A stretch of 58,971 bases of DNA from Nitrospirota bacterium (lineage in GTDB: Bacteria; Nitrospirota; Nitrospiria; Nitrospirales; Nitrospiraceae): positions 1 to 58,971 of the forward strand of contig JAGXAR010000020.1 of the NCBI GenBank assembly GCA_018971525.1, in the 5' to 3' direction. Position numbers and translations under genes: made by a program. Below are positions 7,389 to 17,046 of this stretch, in pieces. Position 1 is the stretch's first letter, and each line of letters begins with the position of its first letter. The notes under the pieces are model-generated. The model was not told the DNA's origin, ran no database searches, and worked only from the letters and a program-made list of their open reading frames with translations.

Positions 7389-9722
7389 TCAGCAGCCCTT
7401 GAACTGCTGTGCCTGACATTGACTCGTTAGTCGCTGGGCTTCTGCCATCTGCGCGGGAGTCATGAGACTTGCGACTTGATCTCGATATTCTGGTGCGAGC
7501 TTCTGCTCGTCACCCGTCAAGTGTCCCGCTGCGAGACTGAACCACATATATGCACGCACATAATCCTGTGGCACACCTTGTCCGCGCCCGAAGATGCGCC
7601 CGAAGCCTGGAGGGGGGCTCATGTTGGAATACAGCAACCCGAGTTTGTACTGCGCCTGCGCATTTCCTTGATAGGCGGCTTTCTCCCACCACTGGCTCGC
7701 CATCGCACTATCCTGCGACGTGCCCAGCCCGTTGTAATACAGCACTCCGAGGTTGAACTGCGCCTGTGAGAGTCCCTGGACAGCGGCTTTCTCGTACCAC
7801 CCCCGTGCTGCCGCGTAATCCCGTGAGATGCCCTGTCCGTTGTGATACAACACTCCGAAGTTGAGCTGTGCCAACGGATTGCCCTGGGCAGCCGCTTTCT
7901 CGAACCATTCCCGCGCTGTCACATAGTCCTGGGGCACACCCAGTCCGTTCCGAAACAGCACCCCGAGGTTGGTCTGCGCCTGCGCATTGCCCTGAGCAGC
8001 GGCTTTCTCATACCATCCCCGTGCTGCCGCGTAATCCTGTAAGACGCCCTGTCCGTTGTGATATAACACTCCAAGGTTGAGCTGTGCCTGCGCATCGCCC
8101 TGGGCAGCGGCTTTCTCATACCATCCCCGTGCTTGGACGTAATCCTGCGGCACGCCCAGCCCATTGGCATACCTGACCCCGAGGTTGTACTGCGCCACTG
8201 CATAGCCAAGGGCTGCCGCTTTCTCATACCACTTCAACGCTTCAGCAGCGTCACGCGGAACACCGCTTCCATTCTCATACAGACTTCCGAGGTTGTAGTG
8301 TGCCAGCGCGTTGCCCTGCGCGGCCGCTTTCTCGTACCATCCCCGTGCTATCGCATAGTCCTGCGGCACGCCCTGTCCGTTCTGATACAGCCATCCGAGG
8401 TTGAACTGCGCCAGCGCGTCGCCCTGGGCCACCGCTTTCTCGTACCACTGTCGCGCCGTCGCATAGTCCTGTGGCACGCCACGCCCGTTGTGATACAGGC
8501 CACCGAGTTTGGCCTGCGCGGACGCGTTGCCCTGCGCGGCGGCTTTCTCGTACCACTGCGCCGCTAGGGCATAGTCTTGTGGCACGCCCTTCCCGGTGTT
8601 ATACAGCCACCCGAGATTGATCTGTGCATCCGCATGCCCCTGAGCAGCGGCTTTCTCATACCACTGCCGTGCCATCGCGTAGTCTTGGGGGACGCCCCAT
8701 CCGTTGAGGTACAGCCTCCCGAGATTGGCTTGCGCCTGCGCGTGTCCTTGGGAGGCGGCTTTCTCAAACCATCCCCGCGCCTTCACGTAGTCCTGCGGCA
8801 CGCCCCGCCCATTGGCGTACAGCGCACCAAGGTCGCACTGCGCGGTCGCGTCGCCCTGGACCGCCGCTTTCTCAAACCACTGGCGTGCTGCGGCATAAAC
8901 CTGCGAGCCGCCTTTTCCATCGCGGACCAGTCGCCCGAGTCTGGTTTGCGCCTGTGCGTGTCCTTGAGAGGCGGCTTTCTCGTACCACTCCCGCGCCATC
9001 GCGTAGTCTAGTGAGACGCCCTTCCCGAATTCATACAGCAACCCGAGGTTGATCTGCGCGAACGCGTTGCCCTGCGCGGCCGATTTCTCATACCACTCTC
9101 GCGCTGTACCATAGTCCTGTGGCGTACCTTTACCCACGTCAGACCGATAACCTAGTTCGAACTGCGCCTTCGCATTCCCCTGAGCTGCCCACGCAAGCAG
9201 CGTTTGCAAGTCCGCGGCTGAGATGTTGCTCGGGGGGGAAGCAGGTGCACGCCCTGGGGCCTGCTGTATCGCTTCGAACTGCGCCTCAAGGCGTTTCAAT
9301 CGTTCCTGCTGAGCAGCCACGGTATCCCGCACACCCGCATCGAGCTGGCGCGCCGCGAGTTGTTTACGCACCTCCGCCAAATCGACATCCGCTTTGAGTG
9401 TCATGGTTAGCGATATGTGCCCCTGCTGAAAGCCGACGTCTTCCTTGGTGTCTTTCACTTGCATGACGGCAGCGGCGAACGAGGTGATCTTGTCTTTCGT
9501 GAGGTCGAAGTTCAACATTTCTGACGCGCTTTCAATGTAGACCCCGGCTTGTTCGAGTATTTTTCGTTTAGCTTCCAGCAAGCACCGCTGACGGGCGTCG
9601 TCTTTGCTGTCATGGTCGCCTAGAATGTAGGTGTGCGTGGCAGTGAAGGTCTGGACCTCAGCGAAAGCAACGGTGGGGAGGGTGAGGACAGTAAGGAGGA
9701 CGATGACGGAGAAGGCGGGCAT
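7389..9722 (-). CDS. Exported Sel1-repeat protein, 15 repeats
   Basis: A 777-residue protein from the internal ATG that gives a clean signal peptide (MPAFSVIVLLTVLTLPTVAFA). An N-terminal domain of about 100 residues (KDDARQRCLLEAKRKILEQA) resembles LPP20/FlgT-type small domains, and a coiled coil (AAQQERLKRLEAQFEAIQQ) follows. Fifteen Sel1-like repeats come next, fourteen of exactly 36 residues with the pattern GxAxAQxNLGxLYxNGxGVPQDYxxARxWYEKAAAQ and a longer last one. Sel1 repeats stack as alpha-alpha solenoids and usually mediate protein-protein contacts in the periplasm. The target is unknown. A second Sel1 protein is at 22842-24074. The Rep gene upstream is on the same strand but 270 bp away. 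Confidence 0.85.
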   Translation of the reverse strand: MPAFSVIVLLTVLTLPTVAFAEVQTFTATHTYILGDHDSKDDARQRCLLEAKRKILEQAGVYIESASEMLNFDLTKDKITSFAAAVMQVKDTKEDVGFQQGHISLTMTLKADVDLAEVRKQLAARQLDAGVRDTVAAQQERLKRLEAQFEAIQQAPGRAPASPPSNISAADLQTLLAWAAQGNAKAQFELGYRSDVGKGTPQDYGTAREWYEKSAAQGNAFAQINLGLLYEFGKGVSLDYAMAREWYEKAASQGHAQAQTRLGRLVRDGKGGSQVYAAARQWFEKAAVQGDATAQCDLGALYANGRGVPQDYVKARGWFEKAASQGHAQAQANLGRLYLNGWGVPQDYAMARQWYEKAAAQGHADAQINLGWLYNTGKGVPQDYALAAQWYEKAAAQGNASAQAKLGGLYHNGRGVPQDYATARQWYEKAVAQGDALAQFNLGWLYQNGQGVPQDYAIARGWYEKAAAQGNALAHYNLGSLYENGSGVPRDAAEALKWYEKAAALGYAVAQYNLGVRYANGLGVPQDYVQARGWYEKAAAQGDAQAQLNLGVLYHNGQGVLQDYAAARGWYEKAAAQGNAQAQTNLGVLFRNGLGVPQDYVTAREWFEKAAAQGNPLAQLNFGVLYHNGQGISRDYAAARGWYEKAAVQGLSQAQFNLGVLYYNGLGTSQDSAMASQWWEKAAYQGNAQAQYKLGLLYSNMSPPPGFGRIFGRGQGVPQDYVRAYMWFSLAAGHLTGDEQKLAPEYRDQVASLMTPAQMAEAQRLTSQCQAQQFKGC
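7521..9179 (-). repeat. 108-bp tandem repeats encoding Sel1 units
   Basis: Fourteen 108-bp units plus one extended unit in register with the reading frame. Units share the CTTTCTCATACCA and GCGTAGTCCTG blocks on the plus strand. High unit-to-unit identity suggests recent expansion or gene conversion and makes the array prone to copy-number change and misassembly. Confidence 0.85.
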
Positions 9723-9889
9723 GGGGCGCAGTATGGCGCGGACTCCTGGGACCGTCAAGGCGCAGGGGGGAGTCACGCTATGGACACCCAACCACTAGAT
9801 GTCTGAGGCCGAGATTATGAAAAGTTGGAACCTGGAATTCTTGCTTGTCTTATGAACGCACGGCTGTGAAGTATTTCAGTCTTAGTTAA

Positions 9890-9913
9890 GGGGGGAGTCG
9901 TACGACACCCCCC
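9890..9913. repeat. 24-bp near-perfect palindrome beside rep
   Basis: GGGGGGAGTCGTACGACACC continues to CCCCCC, pairing at 11 of 12 positions (single A-A mismatch). It lies about 80 bp beyond the 3' end of the Rep_trans gene. It could be a terminator without a T-run, an origin or nick-site hairpin, or an element-boundary structure. The sequence does not decide between these. Confidence 0.5.
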
Positions 9914-9991
9914 AATCCCCCCCATAATCAGTGCGCCCGTGTCCCCGCCGGCGAATATCGCATCGAAAATCAACTCCTAGTCCAGTTCAGT

Positions 9992-11116
9992 TCATGTCGC
10001 CTTCAATAGATATGGGCGCTTGGGTTTCTGTTTCTTCATCAGTTGATAATGATGTGGCTTCCAGCGGCTCGATCCAGACTGAATCACTTTGTCTATCCAT
10101 TCCGGTCCGACCGCACAATAGATGGCCGCGATCGTGGGCCCCATGGCTTGGGAGAACCAGGCCAACACCTCTTCCAGCTTGCGGTCTGTCGTTGCTACAT
10201 GGAACCGACACCGCGTGAACCCTTCTGTCAGCGCCTTCCACCAGGGCAGTTCCGACGACCGACACCGTTCCCAGGCTGGAGAATCTGCCGTCGTGTCCCG
10301 AAATGAGATACACGACTTCAGGAGTCCGACCGTGAATTCACGCCACTCATCGAGCGGCAGGTGTGCGAACAGGTCCACACATAGCTGCGCCCGGTCTTTC
10401 TTAAACTCCAGCTCCCAGCGCACCCACGGCCCGTCCACTACGTCTCCCTTCCCTGCTGCCTCCATCCGCTTGTCATAGACGCGCAGATAGGACTCGCTCT
10501 GTCGGCTCCCAAACGATACCATCTCCCCTTGGATATCGTCTTGGCCCTTGTAGGAGCATCGTCGCTTCGCATCATAGGTCCTCCACCGCATGACGGCTTG
10601 TCCCGCATCGGCGGCCGCAATCACCTGGCTGACCGTGGCATGCCCGATTCGATCATCCAAGGCGACATCGACGCGGGTCCCATGCCCTTTCAGCTCATTG
10701 ATCCAACGACAGATGGCTTGCACCTTCTCCGGCTCCCAGGCCGAGACAATCTCACCGGATAGGGAGACGTGTACCTCTCGTGCTCGGTGGGGCATCCCCG
10801 TCCCCATGCGGCCACTTCCCCCTCCCGTGCTGAGATAGAGCCACGCACGAGGATAGCCATTAAATCCCTTCTCCAGTTCCATCCAGTCGCCGGCCACCCG
10901 CTGTTGGATCTCTTCCACGCTGGACGAGGGCACCGTGAAGGCGAGCCAATCGACACTGAACAGAAACCCGTCGAGACGAGTCTCGTCTTGGGGGTGTGCA
11001 GTTTCTGCCCCCGTAATACTAGGTTGGGGGCTTGGCGGCTGCGCCGCCGGTGTGAGATTCACATCCGGCGGCGCGATCCGTCCGTCGTCCTTACGCTGCG
11101 TCTCGCGTTCTCTCAT
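9992..11116 (-). CDS. Replication initiation protein, Rep_trans family
   Basis: A 374-residue protein. The start ATG was chosen because GGAGGA lies 4 nt upstream. After a disordered Pro-rich N-terminus (about 1-45), the core LDGFLFSVDWLAFTVP, GTRVDVALDD and SESYLRVYDKR segments match the Rep_trans family (rolling-circle initiators of pT181-type plasmids and filamentous-phage satellites). YDKR probably lies in the nicking region. It is divergent from the integrase operon and 37 bp downstream of an excisionase-like gene, so the 10-13.4 kb block looks like an integrative element that replicates by rolling circle after excision. No coat or conjugation genes are present, so phage satellite or minimal integrative mobile element are both possible. 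Confidence 0.82.
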   Translation of the reverse strand: MRERETQRKDDGRIAPPDVNLTPAAQPPSPQPSITGAETAHPQDETRLDGFLFSVDWLAFTVPSSSVEEIQQRVAGDWMELEKGFNGYPRAWLYLSTGGGSGRMGTGMPHRAREVHVSLSGEIVSAWEPEKVQAICRWINELKGHGTRVDVALDDRIGHATVSQVIAAADAGQAVMRWRTYDAKRRCSYKGQDDIQGEMVSFGSRQSESYLRVYDKRMEAAGKGDVVDGPWVRWELEFKKDRAQLCVDLFAHLPLDEWREFTVGLLKSCISFRDTTADSPAWERCRSSELPWWKALTEGFTRCRFHVATTDRKLEEVLAWFSQAMGPTIAAIYCAVGPEWIDKVIQSGSSRWKPHHYQLMKKQKPKRPYLLKAT

Positions 11117-11153
11117 TGATTCCTCCGTAAGTGAGCCATTCGGTCCGCGCAGG

Positions 11154-11360
11154 TTAGGTGGCAGCATTGGGCGTCACCACGGGCCGAAAGCCAGCGGAGA
11201 GGATGCGTTCGAGCTCCTCAATGGGAATCCGCACCGCACGAAGGCTCGGCTTCACATAGGCAATCTGCCGCTGCAAAATATGTTTCCGAATGGTACTTTC
11301 CTTCAGCCCGAGTCGGTCGGCTACCTCGCGCACGGTGAGCAGCTTGGCACTGGGTCGCAT
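11154..11360 (-). CDS. Excisionase-like/AlpA-like helix-turn-helix protein
   Basis: A 68-residue MerR/Xis-type DNA-binding protein. The start ATG has GGAGG 8 nt upstream. The N-terminal winged helix is clear: LLTVREVADRLGLKESTIRK, then a wing with RAVRIPIEELERIL. Such proteins act as recombination directionality factors or transcriptional activators of integrase genes. It lies between Rep (downstream, same strand) and the divergent integrase unit, the usual place for a gene controlling excision versus replication. Confidence 0.8.
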   Translation of the reverse strand: MRPSAKLLTVREVADRLGLKESTIRKHILQRQIAYVKPSLRAVRIPIEELERILSAGFRPVVTPNAAT

Positions 11361-11568
11361 ACAGACACCTCCTCTGATGTGATGTGATTGACAGCATCAT
11401 GTCTGCACTGTTATAGACATGAATCATATATAAGCCATTACCACACTGTAGGTGAGCGCACCAAGAGATTTGTGTCGAGAGCGGGGATCTTTCTGAGAAT
11501 TTATTGTGCGAGTATGGGATGCGTTGTCCGGAATCGTCTCCGGCATGATGAAGGAGGAACAGCACGCC

Positions 11569-12216
11569 ATGACACTCAATCGGCAGGCCATCCGACAGCA
11601 ATTTGACCGAGAGATGACGAAGGCGCGAGAGCGAATCACGACCACTCCCAATGGGGAGATTGGCTGGCTCGTGCAATTTATCCAGCTCGACCTCGACGCG
11701 CTGACACCGAGTGAATGGATGGTCCTGGCCTATGAGGTCGCGAGTTTTACCGAGGTCGATTTCTCGCAGAAGCACGTGTTCCCGGTCGTATCGTCCTGTG
11801 GCTGGAGTGTCCAGGCACTCCCCGGCGAGACACAACAGTACACCCTCCCGAGTCGCAAGGAGGCGGCCCATCTTCAAGGCACGATTCGGGGATATTTGGA
11901 GGCATTGTGGACCAACGCCGTCGCGCCGATCACCTTTTCGGATCTGACCGTGATCGTCACCCTACCGGGTGCGTTCCACGATCGCTATGGCAGCGTCCTG
12001 GTAGCGACCAAACCCAAAACGAAAGAGTTTGAATACCGCGTAGCGGTCTTACTAGCTCATCATGCGGGGCGCATTCGTCCCTGCCAGGAATGCCAGCGCA
12101 TCTTCCTAGCGGCCAGACGCGATCAACTATTTTGTGACCCGCGCTGCCAAATGCGCGTTGCTTCGCGGAAGTGGAGAAAGGGTAGCAAGAAGACATCGAG
12201 AAAGGAGCACCACTAA
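11569..12216 (+). CDS. CGNR-type zinc-finger protein of the integrative element
   Basis: A 215-residue protein. The start ([12 protein letters not shown]) is set by AAGGAGG 11 nt upstream; the longer GTG reading lacks support. The C-terminal 50 residues hold a treble-clef-like zinc site: [18 protein letters not shown] followed by [15 protein letters not shown], i.e. CxxC...CxxxC with flanking basic residues suited to DNA or RNA binding. The N-terminal 150 residues are unassigned. Its stop overlaps the integrase ATG (TAATG), so the two are translationally coupled, which suggests a role in integration control or regulation. Lineage-specific proteins of this shape often accompany integrases. Confidence 0.65.
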   Translation: MTLNRQAIRQQFDREMTKARERITTTPNGEIGWLVQFIQLDLDALTPSEWMVLAYEVASFTEVDFSQKHVFPVVSSCGWSVQALPGETQQYTLPSRKEAAHLQGTIRGYLEALWTNAVAPITFSDLTVIVTLPGAFHDRYGSVLVATKPKTKEFEYRVAVLLAHHAGRIRPCQECQRIFLAARRDQLFCDPRCQMRVASRKWRKGSKKTSRKEHH

Positions 12217-13451
12217 TGGCACGGAAAGACGGCAAGGACCGTGGAATCTTTGAACGGAAGGACCGGCCCGGCTGGTGGGTACAGGTGTTTGTGAACGGAC
12301 GGGCTCAAACATATCGTTGCGACAACAAGACTCAGGCAAAGGCGCTCTATGGAAGACTTAAGGCGGAAATCAGAGAAAGAAAATTCTTCCCCGAACAGTT
12401 CGCAGTCAAAAAGGACATCACGCTAAGGGCCTGGATTGGTCGGTACCTGGATGGTTGTTCGAACCGAGGGGTAGGGAATGAGGAGCGTTACGGCAGACGT
12501 TGGTCACTTTTGCTCGGGGGGCGACTCCTGCGAGAGATCACGACTGAGGAATTACGTCGCCTGCAAACGAATATGCGAGCACGCCGGCTCAAGTTCGAAG
12601 CATTGAAGCAAAAAGGAAAAAAGCCAAAGGCTAAGGGATGGAGTGATGCGACGATCAACAGGCACTTCTCCTTTCTCCGTCATGTCTTAATGCTGGCAGT
12701 AAAGGAAAGTTGGATCGATCGAAACCCGGTCAGTGGGGTGAAGTTTTTCCCGGAGGTAAATCGGACTCGCTTTCTCAACGATGACGAATTGGAACGGTTG
12801 CGGAACGCGATGCTTCCGGCGGATTGGACCTTAGTCGCTTTCGCGATCGAAACCGGTTTGAGACAGGGCGAGCAATTTCAGCTTCGATGGGATTATATCG
12901 ATCTTGAGAACGGCGTATTGACTATTCCCATGCCCAAAGGTGGTAAGACACGGCATGTGCCTTTGAGCGAAGGCGCAAAGCAGATCCTTCGGTCACTTGA
13001 TAGCTTTCTTTCGTCAGCGTATGTCTTTTCGGGTATGAGGGGAACTGAACGACCTCTGGATGCGCGCGCGTTCGAACGACGAGCTTACGAACCAGCTTTA
13101 CGCAAGGCTGGAATTCAAGGTGTGTGTTGGCACACCCTCAGACATACAGCGGCTAGTCGCCGAGTGATGGCTGGAGTTGATCTTGTCACGGTGAAAGAGA
13201 TTATGGGGCATCGTGACATTGAAACGACACTGCGCTATGCGCATTTGGCTCCCGATCACCTCAAGGTCGGTGTGAACCGAGGCAGTTTGTTCGCGAGTGT
13301 GATCAATACTGACTCTGGAACCTTAACCAAAACCACAACCGAGGAAGAGAGCCCTAAAGCGGGGAGAGTGGAAGTTATTGATTCTGTGGTGCGCCCGGAG
13401 GGACTTGAACCCCCAACCCCCAGATCCGTAGTCTGGTGCTCTATCCATTGA
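12216..13451 (+). CDS. Tyrosine site-specific integrase
   Basis: A 411-residue phage-type integrase. It has an N-terminal arm-binding domain ([20 protein letters not shown]), a SAM-like core-binding domain (about 60-180), then the catalytic domain with Arg in [37 protein letters not shown] and the nucleophile Tyr in LRYAH. The reading frame runs into the 3' half of tRNA-Arg and stops inside it (TGA at 13449-13451). The last residues ([12 protein letters not shown] onward) are therefore tRNA-derived, a usual sign that the tRNA 3' end is the attachment site. It is coupled by TAATG to the preceding zinc-finger gene. It likely drives integration and excision of the element to its left. Confidence 0.92.
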   Translation: MARKDGKDRGIFERKDRPGWWVQVFVNGRAQTYRCDNKTQAKALYGRLKAEIRERKFFPEQFAVKKDITLRAWIGRYLDGCSNRGVGNEERYGRRWSLLLGGRLLREITTEELRRLQTNMRARRLKFEALKQKGKKPKAKGWSDATINRHFSFLRHVLMLAVKESWIDRNPVSGVKFFPEVNRTRFLNDDELERLRNAMLPADWTLVAFAIETGLRQGEQFQLRWDYIDLENGVLTIPMPKGGKTRHVPLSEGAKQILRSLDSFLSSAYVFSGMRGTERPLDARAFERRAYEPALRKAGIQGVCWHTLRHTAASRRVMAGVDLVTVKEIMGHRDIETTLRYAHLAPDHLKVGVNRGSLFASVINTDSGTLTKTTTEEESPKAGRVEVIDSVVRPEGLEPPTPRSVVWCSIH

Positions 13452-13462
13452 GCTACGGGCGC
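13387..13462 (-). tRNA. tRNA-Arg(ACG)
   Basis: A complete cloverleaf on the minus strand: acceptor GCGCCCG/CGGGCGC, D-arm AGCTCAATGGATAGAGC, anticodon stem-loop CCAGA-CTACGGA-TCTGG (anticodon ACG, read as ICG), T-arm GGGGG-TTCAAGT-CCCTC with one wobble, A73 and encoded CCA. Integrase genes meet it on both sides: an intact one overlapping its 3' half and a broken one starting at the base after its 5' end. Confidence 0.95.
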
Positions 13463-14290
13463 TTACGTCTTTGTTTTCGGTATGTTGCGAAGTTTTCCGG
13501 TAGGTGTTCTGAAGCCCCACGACACTTTGTTTCCGCACGATCGCGCTTGTTCCATGGCATTCCGCATCGCCTCCTCGGACGGCTGGCAGTACCGTTCGAC
13601 CAGCTTCAAATCTCCCCGTCCCCCGAGAATTTGCAGGATGCGCGAGAGCGTATGCGGACCCATGAGAGACGCCCACGTATGCCGCAAGGGATGGAAGGTT
13701 ATACCATTCTGCAGTCCGGCTGCAAGGACGGCGGGATGATATTTTCTTCGGTACCAATTGCACGGGTTCGTGTGTCGGATCGGGTCAGTCCTGATGGGAC
13801 CCACATCCCACTGCTTATACCCCGTGCCTACCGCCGTCACCTTTCGCACGGGAAATATCCAGCCGTCAGTCGGCCGTCCTTGTTGCTCCCAGAGGATCGC
13901 GAGAATTGCCATGCCTTCCTGCAGGACGGGCAGGAGTCCGGCAGGATGACGCATTACAGGTGGAAGATGGAGTACCGCGTGTGACCACCACAGGTTTCCC
14001 ATCGAAGCGAGAAGATAAGTGAGAGCCGGACCCCAAGGAGTACGTCTAAGCGCACATAGAGGGAATCTTGCAGGTCCAGCGACTTGTAGCGGAGATCCTC
14101 TTGCGCGTCGGTCATGGGATGCCGAATCTTGCGCTCTTGGTCCTCGTTGAAGAACTCCACACGTTTCCAGAACTCCAGCACCCAGCCTAACGGAGACACC
14201 AGTTTGCGCATGACGTACCGAAGTGTGGCGCAATAGCGGTTTGCCGTGGCCTTTGATCGGCCTTGCGACAAGAGCCTGGTCGTGGCGTGC
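13463..14290 (-). pseudogene. Frameshifted tyrosine recombinase abutting tRNA-Arg
   Basis: Two overlapping minus-strand readings together give one integrase. The first (to about 13990) has ATANRYCATLRYVMRKLV and the catalytic Arg in GVRLSLIFSLRWE. The second continues with LPPVMRHPAGLLPVL, FHPLRHTWASLMG and the Tyr in LVERYCQPS, ending at TAA 13463-13465. The frame changes near 13980-14005. The N-terminus is cut at the IS110 boundary near 14290. It points at the same tRNA as the intact integrase but from the opposite side, so this tRNA has been used by a second element. Confidence 0.75.
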
Positions 14291-14304
14291 TCGACCTTGA
14301 TCGG

Positions 14305-15573
14305 TCAGTATCTGCCTCGACGACCCAAGCGAACGGAGTGTTCCACTGGGTGGGATTGCCTCACAGTACGGCCGATAGTCAGTCCCCGCCTTGATAAGCC
14401 CATGCGCGACGCACGCCACTGTGGCGGCCACGGCGCAGAGGGCCTTGCGCTTGCGATAAGGGTTCTGCGGATCGCGCTTGATGTACCGGGCATATTTCTG
14501 TCGGAACGTATTTTCACGCATCCGCACCACGCTCTGTGCCGCCATCCAGAAAGCCTAGCGCAGCCTGCATTGCCGTGCTTCGAGAGCCGACTCGCGCGGA
14601 ATTGCCCCGCCTGCTGCGTGCTGAGAACCAAGCCGCAGAACTTCACAAACTGGCGGTGACGCGGGAAGCGACGCAAATCGCCCGCTTCCGCCAAGATGGT
14701 GAGGGCGAGAATCGGCCCGACGCCAGGCAGCGTGCGGAGCCGCTGATAGTCAGGATGGGTACGCCGTGCCTGATCCGCCGGCTGTTCGATCGCCGCTCGG
14801 GTGGCACAGAGCGATTGCTGTTCCGCAAGAATGACCCGAAACATCTGGATCGCCTCGGAATCCTCCGACACCGGGAGGCCCACACTCTGACTCGACGTGT
14901 CATCGTGGAGAAACCCGTGTGTATTGACCTTCCGCCCGACGATTGTCCAGGCTTCTTGCTCACAGGCCTCACGGGAGTAGCGGGTGATGGCGGCCGGACA
15001 GGGGAAGCGGTGGAGGAGTCGAGTGAACCATTGGGCGCGCGAAATGGTGTAGTAGCGGTCGGCCTCCGGAAAATGCAGCGGGAGGTAGTGGGTCATGCTG
15101 CTGTGCTGCACGCGGACCTTTCGCACGGAGACCTGATCATGTGTCTGGGCCAACTCCTGCACAGCATTGACGGCCTGTACCGATGGATTGTGGTACCGCT
15201 GAAAGACCCCGGTCTTGAGCAAATGGAGCAGGACCTGCGTATCTTTGGGATCGTTCTTGTCCCAGGAGTTATAGAGGGCATCGGGTGTCCGGGCCATGGC
15301 CAGCGAGGAAATCAGGCGCAGTTCAAATCCGCATTGATGCAGAAAGTAGGCGAGCGGCCGGTGATAGGTGCCGGTGGCTTCAAATCCGATGCGGACCGGT
15401 GCCTGAACGGTCTGCCGGCGCTGTCGCAGCATGCCGTAATCCCGCTGACCGTTCGCCATGCGCCACCGCTGGCGGCCTCCAGTCGGGGGCTCAATCAGCA
15501 CCTCATGGAGTTGCATCGCCATGCCGATCGCCACGAAGAGGACTCCTGACGAGGCCACGGAATTGGGGGGCAT
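14305..15573 (-). pseudogene. IS110-family transposase, degenerate
   Basis: The N-terminal DEDD domain shows GFEATGTYHRPLAYFL (Glu) and SWDKNDPKDTQVLLHLL (Asp pair), and the C-terminal transposase_20 domain shows RLRTLPGVGPILALTIL and SKHGNA. A frameshift near 14560, with an in-frame TAG just after it, moves the C-terminal part (ENTFRQKYARYIKRD, KALCAVAATVACVAHGLIK) to another frame. The first catalytic Asp appears lost: FVAIGMAMQ where the family has a VAIDV-type motif. The copy is therefore inactive on three counts. It separates the broken integrase from an IS3 fragment. Confidence 0.82.
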
Positions 15574-15593
15574 AGACGGTCCCTCCTGCTAGA

Positions 15594-15926
15594 GTGAGTG
15601 GGAACCTGCATTCTAGAGGAGAGAGGCTCTGCTTCCGCATATACTATGGCCCAGAGTTTGCGGCCAAGGCCGTGCGGCACTGGCTGGCCCGAGTCGGCGT
15701 GCAGACGTTGTTTATCATGCCGGGCAGTCCGTGGGAGAACGGCTATATCGAGAGTTTCAACGGGAGGTTACGGGATGAACTGTTGGATCGAGACCGGTTT
15801 GCTACACTCTGGGAGGTGCAGGTACTCGTGGAACGCCGGAGGCAAACCTATAATTGGATTCGTCCGCACAGTGCGCTGGGCTATCGACCGCCCGCACCGG
15901 AAACCATCGTGTCGCAATGCGCCTGA
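15594..15926 (+). pseudogene. IS3-family transposase OrfB C-terminal fragment
   Basis: From about residue 17 the reading matches the end of IS3/IS407-type OrfB: YGPEFAAKAVRHWLARVGV, GSPWENGYIESFNGRLRDEL (catalytic Glu), and RPHSALGYRPPAPE. The first Asp region is missing and the second Asp of the usual DNGPEF is Tyr (IYYGPEF). Truncation coincides with the IS110 end near 15590. The last residues and stop look native. Confidence 0.85.
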
Positions 15927-16028
15927 CTCACATTGCGGCGGGTACGACCACAGGGGGCAGGTCAGTTTTATTACGATACTTCTCACGGAACAGCCTACCC
16001 GGGTACAAGGATAATCGTTGGGACACAT

Positions 16029-16108
16029 GTTCGTCAAAAGAAACGGCGGTTGATGCGGGATGATATGTCGAGATAGGGTCCCCTTCCTGAACGAGCTTCG
16101 CCACTCCC
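16029..16108 (+). repeat. Dispersed intergenic repeat, copy 1 (long form)
   Basis: Contains both halves of the family: TTCGTCAAAAGAAACGGCGG and, 25 nt on, GTCGAGATAGGGTCCCCTTC followed by CTGAACGAGCTTCGCCACTC. It matches 20821-20900 closely and 17641-17721 in part. There is no reading frame of note. Confidence 0.75.
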
Positions 16109-16348
16109 ATGGGTGAGCCAGTGAAGATCCTAGGGCTTGGGTGAGAACTGATCCGATTAACAATAGAAAGGCCCCAGCTGCCTCATGAACACCGACGGAG
16201 AGACGAGGCCGTGAGCTGAAGCCGACACCTCACACTCGTTCCAGCCGAGACAGACACAACACGCCAGTCTGCTAAACTTCACACGTACTAGCCGATACCC
16301 AAACACTGATTCGAACCGCCTACGCTCCGCTTGATGGGGACCGTCGCG

Positions 16349-16735
16349 ATGATCAGCGATCCTGGACGAGCCACGATCTTGGTCGTCGACGACCACCAAG
16401 GCCCTCGCGATCTCCTTGCCCTCGACTTGCGTCCCAGCTATGAGGTCTTGACTGCCGCGACGGCCAAGCGCGCCATGCAAGACCTCCGCGCTCACCGGAT
16501 CGACCTCGTCATCCAAGATGTCGGACTCCCTGACATGGACGGATTGAAGCTGCTCCAGGAAACGAAAGCGCTCCATCCTCAACTCCCCATCATTCTGATC
16601 AGTGGAGGAGGAACCGTCTGCTCCGCCGATGAAGCCATGCAATTCGGCGCGGCTGCGTACCTCCTGAAGCCGTTTAACCTGGAAGAAATACGGATCCTCA
16701 TCGCAGAGATCTTGTCTACTCTGGGGATGGGTTGA
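16349..16735 (+). CDS. Stand-alone response regulator receiver protein
   Basis: A 128-residue CheY-like receiver without output domain. Visible are the acidic pair in ILVVDDH, the phospho-acceptor Asp in LVIQDVGLPDMDGL, the switch Ser in IILISGGG and the Lys in AAYLLKPF. The start MISDPGR was chosen with GGGGA upstream; an ATG 15 nt earlier is possible. No histidine kinase or other two-component gene is nearby, so it is an orphan that could signal through protein contacts or a phosphorelay. It is flanked by copies of the dispersed repeat. Confidence 0.85.
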   Translation: MISDPGRATILVVDDHQGPRDLLALDLRPSYEVLTAATAKRAMQDLRAHRIDLVIQDVGLPDMDGLKLLQETKALHPQLPIILISGGGTVCSADEAMQFGAAAYLLKPFNLEEIRILIAEILSTLGMG

Positions 16736-16784
16736 TGGATTCAGCGTGAGGGCTGACTTCTCCGAGCGGTATATGGCGGCACAC

Positions 16785-16815
16785 AAACATCCTGGACGAG
16801 CTTCGCAACTGTCTC
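16785..16815 (+). repeat. Dispersed intergenic repeat, short copy
   Basis: CATCCTGGACGAGCTTCGCA continuing ACTG: the core half only, same orientation as the other copies. The 16736-17046 stretch around it holds no gene that I can support. Confidence 0.6.
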
Positions 16816-17046
16816 CGGACAAGACCTCAAGCACTTTATGTTGGCTTGAGTATGCCAAGGGCCGTACAGATCAGGGAAGTACAAACAACACATTCCGGTG
16901 CGACGTGGCCTCACGATGCCGTCCATACCAGAATAACTTGATAATAGTGAGCAGTGACGCATCGCTAGGACAACCGGTGGGCGTCTGCGCTACCCTCCCA
17001 GGCGTGTTAGACTGTAGATCTTAGCCGTTTCTCAAGGGAGGACATC

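Noticed and set aside
7521-9179. CRISPR-like regular repeats
   Set aside because: The 108-bp periodicity is in-frame coding for Sel1 units without unique spacers; no cas genes.
13375-13451. Integrase C-terminal domain (GLEPPTPRS segment)
   Set aside because: These residues are translation of the tRNA-Arg gene on the opposite strand, a frequent read-through artefact.
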